From: Pseudomonas nabeulensis
GTDB taxonomy: Bacteria > Pseudomonadota > Gammaproteobacteria > Pseudomonadales > Pseudomonadaceae
Length of the DNA: 64,000 nucleotides
Assembly (NCBI RefSeq): GCF_004682045.1
Contig: NZ_QUZT01000007.1
Location: 62,001 to 126,000 of the forward strand
Direction: 5' to 3'
Both the position numbers and the translations under genes were made by a program. The notes below the pieces were generated by a model. That model was not told the DNA's origin, ran no database searches, and saw only the letters and a list, made by a program, of their open reading frames with translations. The number at the start of each line of letters is the position of its first letter. Position 1 is the first letter of the stretch. Positions 38,100-45,725 of the stretch are shown piece after piece.

Positions 38100-38738
38100 T
38101 CAGCGATTTGCTACCAGATGTGCGCCGAACAGCACGTAGCAACCGCCGGCAAAACGGTCGAGCCACTTGCGCGAACGGCTGTAGAGGCTGGCCATGCGCT
38201 CACTGGAAAACACCAAGGCCACGCTGGAGTACCAACTGAACGACAAGGTAGCCATGGTAAGCACCGCCAGGGTCAGCAGCATCGGCGACGGCGAAGGCGG
38301 CATGGTTGAGGCAAAGATAGTGGCGACGAACAGCGCGGCCTTGGGGTTGGACAGGTTGCCCAGCAATCTCAGGCGCCACGCGGAAAACAGTGAGCGCCGG
38401 GGCTCGTCCGGCAGCAGGTTCTGGCCCATGGCCGGCGCCGAGCGCTTGAACAGTTTCAGCCCGAGGTAGATCAGGTAGCAGCCACCGATGATCTTGAACG
38501 CCAGGTACAGCATCGGCGCGGCGGTAAACAGCGACTTGATGCCCAGGCCACCCGCCAGCCCCCACAGGATCGTGCCAGTGGCCACGCCAGCCGACGCCAC
38601 TACGCCATGGCGACGCGAGCAACTGGCGGCCAGTTGCGCGGTGTTGAAGAAGTTGGGACCGGGCGTCACCACCGCGACTGTCCAAAGTAACGCCAGTGAC
38701 AGCAATGGTGCAGCGTATGGCCAGTTGGAGAGCAGCAT
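38100..38738 (-). CDS. LysE/RhtB-family amino-acid exporter
   Basis: 212 residues from the ATG at 38738, giving six hydrophobic helices and the family start VTPGPNFFN near residue 25; the longer frame to 38825 adds a charged tail unlike the family. LysE-type proteins export amino acids or related small molecules by proton exchange. The substrate cannot be read from sequence. The small XRE regulator lies 32 bases upstream on the same strand. Confidence 0.9.
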   Translation of the reverse strand: MLLSNWPYAAPLLSLALLWTVAVVTPGPNFFNTAQLAASCSRRHGVVASAGVATGTILWGLAGGLGIKSLFTAAPMLYLAFKIIGGCYLIYLGLKLFKRSAPAMGQNLLPDEPRRSLFSAWRLRLLGNLSNPKAALFVATIFASTMPPSPSPMLLTLAVLTMATLSFSWYSSVALVFSSERMASLYSRSRKWLDRFAGGCYVLFGAHLVANR

Positions 38739-38770
38739 CGATAGTCCCTTGTGATCAGGTTTATAAGCCG

Positions 38771-38992
38771 TTAGCGCTCGGTTTCTGGCGCCGGTACGTG
38801 TACCAGAAGATCGCCGGGTTGGCACTCGAGGTAGACGCAGATCGCATCCAGGGTGCCAAGCCGTATGCCCTTGACCTTACCTTGTTTAAGCAATGACAGG
38901 TTCTGTTCGGTAATCCCGATGGCAGCCGCCAAATCCTTCGACTTCACCTTGCGCCGGGCAAGCATGACGTCTAGTTCAATCACAATGGGCAT
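38771..38992 (-). CDS. Small XRE-family helix-turn-helix regulator
   Basis: 73 residues from the ATG at 38992, seven bases after the DUF2975 gene; a TTG at 39007 would overlap it. It is a single Cro/CI helix-turn-helix (VKSKDLAAAIGITEQNLSLLKQGKVKGIRLGTLDAICVYLECQPGDLL), the YozG type. These very small regulators are regularly found with DUF2975 membrane proteins, as here, and probably repress their own operon. Confidence 0.9.
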   Translation of the reverse strand: MPIVIELDVMLARRKVKSKDLAAAIGITEQNLSLLKQGKVKGIRLGTLDAICVYLECQPGDLLVHVPAPETER

Positions 38993-38999
38993 GTCAGTC

Positions 39000-39563
39000 T
39001 CAAACAAAAGTACGGTTTTCAGAGTCCACTTCGCTGGCCTGCCTCAAAATACGCGCTATCACCGAAATACAGGCAGCGAGAAAAAGAGCGACGAAGCTGG
39101 GCGCGGTAACACTCAAGGAGATCATTCGCTCGCCGGCCGGCGCGTTCATTGTGACCCACACACTCAGCAAAGGCTCACATAAAAAATCCAGTAAGACCCA
39201 TAGGACAACCGCGCGTCCCACCTTCCCCAGATGCAGCGCCGCCGCACTGGAAAAATACTCTCCCCGGGCATAGCTCTGAAACAATCGCCGCAAGTGATTC
39301 AAGCCATTCGCCAACGCGACCAAGGGAATGCTGGAAAGCACGATGCTGCCCAACGTCTGCCACCAGGGGAACAAGGCAACCTGTTCGGCTCTGCCCTCGA
39401 TTTGACGGTCACTCAAGGCAAATCCGAACCCAAGCCCGTCGGAAGAAGAACTCAACACCGGGAACAACCAGACAGCAGCGTTAAGCAATAGCATGGCGAT
39501 GATCAGTGACAACGTGACAATCGACATGCGCTGGCTGTACAGGGCAAGACGTTGGGTATTCAT
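39000..39563 (-). CDS. DUF2975 membrane protein
   Basis: 187 residues with four hydrophobic helices (about 14-36, 69-88, 118-140, 150-172) and a central LNHLRRLFQSYARGEYFSS, the conserved cytoplasmic stretch of DUF2975. Function unknown in the family. The recurring partnership with a tiny XRE regulator suggests a regulated membrane sensor pair, which is inference. The AT-rich 39564-39768 region upstream should carry its promoter. Confidence 0.85.
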   Translation of the reverse strand: MNTQRLALYSQRMSIVTLSLIIAMLLLNAAVWLFPVLSSSSDGLGFGFALSDRQIEGRAEQVALFPWWQTLGSIVLSSIPLVALANGLNHLRRLFQSYARGEYFSSAAALHLGKVGRAVVLWVLLDFLCEPLLSVWVTMNAPAGERMISLSVTAPSFVALFLAACISVIARILRQASEVDSENRTFV

Positions 39564-39768
39564 GCAATGGCCTCACTTATTGAAAGTCGAAGCAAAATAG
39601 CCATTAAATTATCGTAAAACAATAATTAATCATTGCAAAACATTATAAAACCCCATTTATCTCAGCGCATCACGCACAGCCAAAGACGCACAATCGTTCA
39701 AGACCGCCACAGACAACCCCCTTCAGACTGGGTTAACGTATTTCCATCTCAATTTGTGACAAGCCACC

Positions 39769-40578
39769 ATGGGCCATCCCACCTCGACACTCGATTGGAT
39801 GCACCGCGCCCCGCACGCCAGCGGCATGGACCGCATTGAGGCGTACTTTGCCGGCTTCGCGTTCGACCCCCATCGCCATGACACCTACGCCATTGGCCGT
39901 ACGTTGTTCGGCGTGCAGAGTTTTCATTATCGCGGCTGCATGACCCACAGCCTGCCCGGCACGACCATGGTGATTCACCCCGACGAGACCCATGACGGCC
40001 GCGCCAGCAGTGTGGAAGGCTTCCGGTATCGCATGATCTATGTGGAACCGGCGCTGATCCAGCAGATCCTCGGTGGCAAGCCGTTGCCGTTTATTCCCAA
40101 TGGGCATACCAACGACCCGCGCCTGTTTCGCGCCAGCGAAGTATTGCTGCAGGGCCTGGATTGCCCGATAGATCCACTGCTGGAGCAAGATGCACTGTAT
40201 GACGTGGCACAGGCCCTGAGCGAAGCCTCTGGGGTGATCACCACCCGTAAGAGCTTCGATTATGTTGCTGCCGAACGTGCGCGGGAGTTTATCCACAGCG
40301 CCCTGGGCCGCAGCATCACTCTGGATGAAATGGCCGACCATGCCGGTCGTGACCGCTGGGCGTTGTCGCGGGATTTTCGCTTGTTGTTCGGCACCAGCCC
40401 CTACCGCTACTTGACCATGCGCCGGCTGGACCTGGTGCGCAGCCTGCTGGCCCAGGGCGTCTCGTTGGTGGATGCGGCAATGACCGCCGGTTTCACCGAC
40501 CAGAGCCATATGACCCGGCAGTTTCGCAGCACCTACGGCATGCCGCCGTCGCGGTGGGTGAAGATGCTCGGGCGCTAA
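39769..40578 (+). CDS. AraC-family transcriptional regulator
   Basis: 269 residues. N-terminal cupin-like ligand domain (MTHSLPGTTMVIHPDETHDGRA) and C-terminal double helix-turn-helix (about 175-265) with LDEMADHAGRDRWALSRDFR and VDAAMTAGFTDQSHMTRQFR. It belongs to the group often placed beside LysE exporters; here the exporter lies beyond the XRE/DUF2975 pair, so regulation of lysE is possible but not shown. No good ribosome binding site is visible at the ATG. Confidence 0.92.
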   Translation: MGHPTSTLDWMHRAPHASGMDRIEAYFAGFAFDPHRHDTYAIGRTLFGVQSFHYRGCMTHSLPGTTMVIHPDETHDGRASSVEGFRYRMIYVEPALIQQILGGKPLPFIPNGHTNDPRLFRASEVLLQGLDCPIDPLLEQDALYDVAQALSEASGVITTRKSFDYVAAERAREFIHSALGRSITLDEMADHAGRDRWALSRDFRLLFGTSPYRYLTMRRLDLVRSLLAQGVSLVDAAMTAGFTDQSHMTRQFRSTYGMPPSRWVKMLGR

Positions 40579-40602
40579 GGTCTCAATTTGACAATGCAAT
40601 CC

Positions 40603-40710
40603 AATGTGGGAGGGGCGGTGCGACGATTCGACTTGCCCCCGATAGCAGAATGTCAGCCAATAAACATGTAGCTGACCCACCGCCATCGGGGGCAAGCCCC
40701 CTCCCACATT
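40603..40710. repeat. REPIN with a variant arm (copy 1)
   Basis: The right arm is the usual form (ATCGGGGGCAAGCCCCCTCCCAC). The left arm, 40604 to about 40641, carries about 16 extra bases (CGGTGCGACGATTCGA) between GTGGGAGGGG and CTTGCCCCCGAT. The same variant arm occurs in the copy at 62476 in the opposite direction. Confidence 0.85.
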
Positions 40711-40763
40711 TAGATTCATGGTGCTTTCAGCATCGGGGCCGCTGGCTTAAGCGCTGGCAAGGC

Positions 40764-41339
40764 TTACAACTGACGCCCGGTAATCGGCTCGCCGATGCTC
40801 AGGAAGTTGCCGCCCGCAATGTGGTGCAAGGTGCGCAATGGGTCGTGCCCTTCGAAGTGCCAATGCCCTTCGCTGAACACGCGCTCGTCGGCATAGGCCG
40901 CAACCACTTCGCCAAGGAACAGGTCGTAGGTGTCCTGATTGTGGGGCTCGGGCAGCAGGCGGCATTCGAGCCAGGCCACGCAACCTTCCAGCAACGGTGC
41001 TTCGGTGTGCTCGCCGGCGAAGGTGTGCAGGCCGTAGGTGGCGAATTTGTCCGTCTCGGCGCCACTGGTGTTACCGACTGTTTGCACCAGGTCGGCCTGG
41101 GCCACGCACGGCACTTGCAGCACGAAGGTGCCGGCGCCTTCCAGCAGTTGGCGGGTCCAGGTGGACTTGTCCAGCACCACCGCGACTTTGGGCGGTTCAA
41201 AGTCCAGCGGCATAGCCCAGGCGGCGGCCATGATATTGCGTCGGCCATCGTGCGCGGCGCTTACCAGCACGGTCGGGCCGTGGTTGAGCAAACGGTAAGC
41301 CTTGGACAGCGGAACGGGGCGACGATGGTTAGGGCTCAT
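40764..41339 (-). CDS. Flavin reductase-like FMN-binding protein (flavoredoxin type)
   Basis: 191 residues of the FMN-binding split-barrel family (DIM6/NTAB). The flavin-binding core is in GPTVLVSAAHDGRRNIMAAAW, with FEPPKVAVVLD and NFLSIGEP following. Such proteins reduce or carry FMN for partner enzymes; no monooxygenase partner gene is adjacent. ATG start at 41339, convergent with the AraC gene across the REPIN. Confidence 0.88.
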   Translation of the reverse strand: MSPNHRRPVPLSKAYRLLNHGPTVLVSAAHDGRRNIMAAAWAMPLDFEPPKVAVVLDKSTWTRQLLEGAGTFVLQVPCVAQADLVQTVGNTSGAETDKFATYGLHTFAGEHTEAPLLEGCVAWLECRLLPEPHNQDTYDLFLGEVVAAYADERVFSEGHWHFEGHDPLRTLHHIAGGNFLSIGEPITGRQL

Positions 41340-41391
41340 GGACAGTCAGCTCTTCAAGCGAGAAAAAACCTACGATACCTGAGCCCTACGC

Positions 41392-42708
41392 TCAGCTCGA
41401 CAGTTGATTGGCGAACTGGCCAACGGCACTGACGACTTTTTGCGCGCCGTCCTGGATCTCCACGATCACCGTTCCCGCCTCCGCCGCCAGGGCCAGGCCT
41501 TGCTCGGCTTGCAGTCGACCGTCGGTCATCAGGGTGACCGCATCGCGGGCCATGTCCTGGTTCTGGCGCACCACGCCGACAATTTCCTCGGTGGCCTTGC
41601 TGGTGCGCGAGGCCAGTTGGCGAACTTCATCGGCCACCACGGCAAAACCCCTGCCCTGCTCGCCAGCACGGGCCGCTTCGATGGCCGCGTTGAGCGCCAG
41701 CAAGTTGGTCTGCTCGGCGATGCCGCTGATGGTTTTGACGATGCTGCCGATCACCTGGGATTGGTCGTTCAGCGCCTCGATGCCCTCGCCCGCCTGTTGC
41801 ATGTGCTTGGCCAGGTCGCGCATCACATCCACCGCCTGGGTCACCACCGTGGTGCCGCGCTGGGCGCAGCTGTCGGTTTGCAGCGAGGTGCTGTAGGCGA
41901 TGTTGGCCGCTTCGGCAACGGCCTGTTCCTGGTTGACCTGGTCGGTGATCACCGTGGCGAACTTGACCACTTTGTACAGGCGATCCGTGGCGTCCATGAC
42001 CGGGTTGTAGGTCGCCTCCAGCCACACCACACGGCCACGGGCGTCGACGCGCTTGAAACGCGCCGCCACGAATTCACCTTTGTTCAGGCGCTTCCAGAAG
42101 TGCTCGTACTCGGCGCTGTTGTACTCCTGCGGTTCGCAGAACATCCGGTGATGTTTACCCTGGATCTGCGCCAGGCTGTAGCCCATACCGGCGAGAAAAC
42201 GCTCGTTCGCCGTGAGCACATGCCCACCCAGGTCGAACTCGATCACCGCCGTGGAACGCACCAGCGCCGTGATCAGGTTTTCATGCTCGCGCGATGCCTC
42301 GATGGTGCGGGTGAGGTCGCTGGAGTAAATCGAGAAATGCTTGATGCGCCCATCGGAACTGCGCACCGGTTGCACGATGGAGCGCAGCCAGGCTTCCTGG
42401 CCGTTGCCGCGCATCAGGCGCACAGTGCCGGCGAAATGTTCACCGCGCACCAAGGCATTCTTGAAGCGCTGCTGGAACTCATCCTTGCGTACGTGGGCAG
42501 GCGTTAGGTCATCAATATGGCGCCCCAATAACTGCGGGCTCTGGTAGGCCAACTCCTGCAAGAAATTGGCATTGGCCCATTCCACCCGGCCTTCGGCATC
42601 CAGCGTCAGGCACAGCATTTCGCTTTCCAGGCTCTCCTTGACCTGTTGCAAGCTGGACAATTCTTCGCGAAGAGCCGACAGCTCCTGCTTCAAACGGGTG
42701 TTGAACAT
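41392..42708 (-). CDS. Soluble PAS-PAS methyl-accepting chemotaxis protein (BdlA-like)
   Basis: 438 residues from the ATG at 42708; the frame is open to 42750. No membrane helix or signal peptide. Two PAS domains (about 30-140 and 150-265, the second with [21 protein letters not shown]) are followed by a short signalling domain with the MCP hairpin tip [32 protein letters not shown]. This is the layout of BdlA, the P. aeruginosa protein that links nutrient change to biofilm dispersal. Whether it signals to a chemotaxis array or to c-di-GMP turnover cannot be seen. Confidence 0.9.
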   Translation of the reverse strand: MFNTRLKQELSALREELSSLQQVKESLESEMLCLTLDAEGRVEWANANFLQELAYQSPQLLGRHIDDLTPAHVRKDEFQQRFKNALVRGEHFAGTVRLMRGNGQEAWLRSIVQPVRSSDGRIKHFSIYSSDLTRTIEASREHENLITALVRSTAVIEFDLGGHVLTANERFLAGMGYSLAQIQGKHHRMFCEPQEYNSAEYEHFWKRLNKGEFVAARFKRVDARGRVVWLEATYNPVMDATDRLYKVVKFATVITDQVNQEQAVAEAANIAYSTSLQTDSCAQRGTTVVTQAVDVMRDLAKHMQQAGEGIEALNDQSQVIGSIVKTISGIAEQTNLLALNAAIEAARAGEQGRGFAVVADEVRQLASRTSKATEEIVGVVRQNQDMARDAVTLMTDGRLQAEQGLALAAEAGTVIVEIQDGAQKVVSAVGQFANQLSS

Positions 42709-42813
42709 TGGGCACCGAGGGTCAAATGGAGAGAAGGATCTGACCTGCATCGGCCCTGCGAAGGTTTTCTGAAGAGCGTTTTGACCCAGTGCCCCACTCT
42801 TTTTTTGGATCCA

Positions 42814-43146
42814 TTAACCGCCGTTGTTTCGGCATACCCCCATCACCTGGTATTCCAGGGTATTGAGCTTGCCGCTGGAGTCTTCGTAAGTCATGCGCGA
42901 CGGCACTGGCTTACACGCCGGGATCGGTGGCGTCACGTTGACCACCTTGGCGATGTCCAGCTTCATGCCGTAGCGGTAGGCCTGGACCACAGGCGCAGGC
43001 TTTCCATTCCTGGCGGCATAGGTCGCCATGGCCTGCTGATTGCGCTCCATCATCAGGGCAAACGTCCGGTCCCCGCCGCCCTCGGCCAATGCACCGAATG
43101 ACAAGCAGGCCGTTAATACACCCAGGGTCAGTTTGTAAAAGTTCAT
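42814..43146 (-). CDS. DUF2790 periplasmic protein (metal-response type)
   Basis: 110 residues from the ATG at 43146, with GAGGA upstream; the longer frame to 43203 lacks a signal start. A signal peptide (core LGVLTACLSFGALA) is followed by a linker and the DUF2790 core: YRYGMKLDIAKVV, CKPVPSRMTYEDSSGKLNTLEYQVMGVC with two Cys. Small DUF2790 proteins of Pseudomonas are often induced by copper or zinc. The gene is divergent from the two-component operon ahead of the Czc pump, which suggests the same regulator. Confidence 0.88.
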   Translation of the reverse strand: MNFYKLTLGVLTACLSFGALAEGGGDRTFALMMERNQQAMATYAARNGKPAPVVQAYRYGMKLDIAKVVNVTPPIPACKPVPSRMTYEDSSGKLNTLEYQVMGVCRNNGG

Positions 43147-43534
43147 CACAGGTTCCTCGACTGAAAGTTCAGTGCCGAGGTTAACCAGCCAACCCTGACG
43201 CAATGTTCACCGGCAGATTACTTATTCGTTAGGTAGCGGCCTGCACCTGTCAGAACTGTAAGGTTGCCCTCACGTTGGCGTTACGTTGCGGTTTATACAC
43301 TGCCCACCGTACACCTCATCTCTGGTGTTTTTGTGCAGCTCCTTTGGAACAGAGATGGATTTTTCAGCGCCCCGTCCGGGGCGTTTTTTTGCGCCCCCGC
43401 TTGAGCGACGAAACGTCGCACCCCCATGACCTGGCTTGACCCTGAAGTGACTTCAAGGCCCAGAGTTTTCCTACAGCCGATTCCAATTCTTTATGAGGCC
43501 ATGCCTCTTTCTGCTCCTTTTGAAGGTAAATCCC
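43147..43534. other. Divergent control region with an unexplained terminator
   Basis: 388 bases between the DUF2790 and response-regulator starts without a credible protein gene. It holds a possible -10 (TATACA, 43294-43299), an intrinsic rightward terminator at 43368-43390 and about 145 bases of leader before the regulator ATG. See the small-RNA finding. Confidence 0.55.
43368..43390 (+). terminator. Intrinsic terminator upstream of the response-regulator gene
   Basis: Stem CGCCCC/GGGGCG with a 4-base loop directly followed by seven T. Strong on the plus strand, yet no plus-strand protein gene lies before it, so it ends either a small RNA or an attenuated leader. Confidence 0.88.
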
Positions 43535-44209
43535 ATGCGTATCCTAGTGGTTGAGGACGAGCAAAAAACCGCCGCCTATTTGCAACAAGGCCTCAGTGAA
43601 AGCGGCTATGTGGTCGACTGCGCCGGCAACGGCATCGACGGTTTGCACCTGGCCACGCAACAGGCCTACGAGCTGGTGATCCTCGATGTGAACCTGCCCG
43701 GCCAGGATGGCTGGCAAGTGCTGGAAAACCTGCGCCGCAGCGGCACCCAACGGGTGATGATGCTCACTGCACGGGGCCGGCTGGATGACAAGATCAAGGG
43801 CCTGGACATGGGCGCCGATGATTACCTGGTCAAGCCGTTCGAGTTTCCCGAACTGCTCGCGCGGGTACGCACCCTGTTGCGGCGCAGTGAGCATATCCCG
43901 CAGCCGGAGGTGTTCCGGGTGTCGGATCTGGAGCTGGACCCGCGTCGCCATCGCGCCTATCGCGGCAGCCGGCGTATCGACCTGACCACCAAGGAATTCG
44001 CCCTGCTCCAGGTGTTGATGCGCCAGACCGGTGAGGTGATGACCCGCACGCAAATCATCTCCCTGGTGTGGGACATGAATTTCGACTGTGACACCAATGT
44101 GGTGGAAGTCTCCATCAGCCGCCTGCGGGCCAAGGTGGATGACCAGAGCGAGATCAAGTTGATCCACACCATTCGCGGCGTGGGCTACGTGCTGGAGGCA
44201 CGTCCATGA
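43535..44209 (+). CDS. OmpR-family response regulator of metal efflux (CzcR/CopR type)
   Basis: 224 residues from the ATG at 43535 (GAAGG upstream); the open frame starting at 43493 adds a hydrophobic stretch not found in the family. Receiver domain with acidic pocket Glu7-Asp8, phospho-acceptor Asp51 and Lys in YLVKPFEF; C-terminal winged helix with IDLTTKEFALLQVL and VVEVSISRLRAKVD. It overlaps its kinase gene by 4 bases. Placed between a DUF2790 gene and CzcCBA, it most likely senses zinc, cadmium, cobalt or copper. Confidence 0.93.
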   Translation: MRILVVEDEQKTAAYLQQGLSESGYVVDCAGNGIDGLHLATQQAYELVILDVNLPGQDGWQVLENLRRSGTQRVMMLTARGRLDDKIKGLDMGADDYLVKPFEFPELLARVRTLLRRSEHIPQPEVFRVSDLELDPRRHRAYRGSRRIDLTTKEFALLQVLMRQTGEVMTRTQIISLVWDMNFDCDTNVVEVSISRLRAKVDDQSEIKLIHTIRGVGYVLEARP

Positions 44210-45588
44210 AGACCAGCAGTTTGTCGATGCGCCTGGGGCTGACCGTCAGCCTGATGGGCGCGGGGCTGGTGGTGTTGCTGGCAACCCTGGCCTACCTGGC
44301 GCTGACCTTTGAGCTGGAAAAGCTCGCGCGCAAGGGCCTGGAAAGCAAGATGGAACAGATCCAGCACAGCCTGTCACAGGGCCTTGACGCCCGCGCCATT
44401 CGCGCGCGCCCGCATTCACTGATGGATCTGGTGATGGGCCATGACAACTTCTACCTGACCATCGTCGCCACCGCCCCCGATAACCGTGTGCTGCTCAGTG
44501 TCGGCGCCAAACCCCAGGAGCCCTTGCTCACCGACTATGCCCACCGGGAAACCCTGGGTTACCTCAACTGGGAAGACAGTGACGGCAACCAGGTGCTCAG
44601 CGCGTCCAGCCTGATGCGCCTGGCCAGCGGTGAACGTGTGCGGGTGTTGCTGTCCCTGGACCGCATGGACGATCAAGCGTTGCTCAGCGCCTACCTGCGG
44701 GCCACGGTGATTGCCTTGCCGATGCTGCTAATCCTGATCGGCATGGGCGCGTGGTGGCTGGTGCAGCGCGGATTGGCGCCGTTGAAGCAGTTCAGCCAGG
44801 TGGCGGCCAGAGTCACCACTCAAGACCTGACCCACCGTTTGGCCGTCGACAATCTACCCTTCGAACTGGGCGAACTGGCGCGGGGCTTCAACGTGATGCT
44901 CAAGCGCCTGGACGCGGGGGTGCAGCAGCTCTCGCAATTCTCCGACGACCTCGCCCACGAACTGCGCGCACCGTTGACCAACCTGATGGGCAAGGCCCAG
45001 GTGACGTTGTCGCGCCCGCGCCCGCCGGATGAATACAAGGCCGTGCTGGAGTCCAACACCGAAGAGCTGGAGCGCCTGGCACGCATCGTTTCCGACATGC
45101 TGTTTCTGGCCCAGGTCAGCCACCCGGCGGCGCGGGCTTCGTTCACCGCCGTGTCGCTGGCGGACGAAGCCCAGCGGGTGATGGAGCTGTTCGCCCTGAG
45201 TGCCGAAGACAAGCAATTGAGCCTGACCTTGAGCGGCGAGGCACAGGTTCAAGGCGACCGCCTGATGATCCAGCGCGCCCTCTCCAACCTGCTGTCCAAC
45301 GCCATCCGCCACAGCCCGCAGGGCGCGCATATTTCGCTGTTGGTGGAAACCTACGACAACCACGCGTCGCTCTCGGTGAGCAACCCTGGCGCAGGCATCG
45401 AAGCGCAGCACTTGCCGCATCTGTTCGAGCGTTTCTACCGTGTCGACAGCAGCCGCGCCCGCACCGAAGGGGGTACGGGCCTGGGGCTGGCCATTGTGCA
45501 GTCGATCATGACCTTGCATTTGGGACAGGCCGAGGTCCGCAGCCTGCCTGGTGGGTTCACGTTGTTTCGGCTGGTGTTTCCCCATTAA
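44206..45588 (+). CDS. Heavy-metal sensor histidine kinase (CzcS/CopS type)
   Basis: 460 residues. Two membrane helices (about 12-33 and 163-185) enclose a periplasmic sensor domain with His residues (Ala-His-Arg-Glu, Pro-His-Ser). HAMP and the phospho-acceptor His in DDLAHELRAPLTNLMGKAQV follow, then the ATP domain: N-box LLSNAIRHSPQG, G-boxes NPGAGIEAQHLPHLFERFYR and EGGTGLGLAIVQSIM. Matches the TIGR01386-type metal kinases. Convergent with czcA across a REP doublet. Confidence 0.93.
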   Translation: MKTSSLSMRLGLTVSLMGAGLVVLLATLAYLALTFELEKLARKGLESKMEQIQHSLSQGLDARAIRARPHSLMDLVMGHDNFYLTIVATAPDNRVLLSVGAKPQEPLLTDYAHRETLGYLNWEDSDGNQVLSASSLMRLASGERVRVLLSLDRMDDQALLSAYLRATVIALPMLLILIGMGAWWLVQRGLAPLKQFSQVAARVTTQDLTHRLAVDNLPFELGELARGFNVMLKRLDAGVQQLSQFSDDLAHELRAPLTNLMGKAQVTLSRPRPPDEYKAVLESNTEELERLARIVSDMLFLAQVSHPAARASFTAVSLADEAQRVMELFALSAEDKQLSLTLSGEAQVQGDRLMIQRALSNLLSNAIRHSPQGAHISLLVETYDNHASLSVSNPGAGIEAQHLPHLFERFYRVDSSRARTEGGTGLGLAIVQSIMTLHLGQAEVRSLPGGFTLFRLVFPH

Positions 45589-45605
45589 GGGCGAGCACTG
45601 GACCT

Positions 45606-45718
45606 GTGGCGAGGGAGCTTGCTCCCGCTGGAGTGCGCAGCGCACCCAAAGAGCCGACTCAAGCTGCGCTGTCGAACGGGAGCAAGCTCCCTCGCCACAG
45701 CAAGCTCCCTCGCCACAG
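45606..45718. repeat. REP doublet with an 18-bp tandem duplication
   Basis: Arms GTGGCGAGGGAGCTTGCTCCCG and its complement. The right end, CAAGCTCCCTCGCCACAG (45683-45700), is repeated exactly at 45701-45718. Lies between the convergent kinase and czcA genes. Confidence 0.85.
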
Positions 45719-45725
45719 GATATTT

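Noticed and set aside
36772..38139. 455-codon rightward reading frame opposite ddl
   Set aside because: Antisense shadow crossing a REP doublet; ddl on the other strand is intact.
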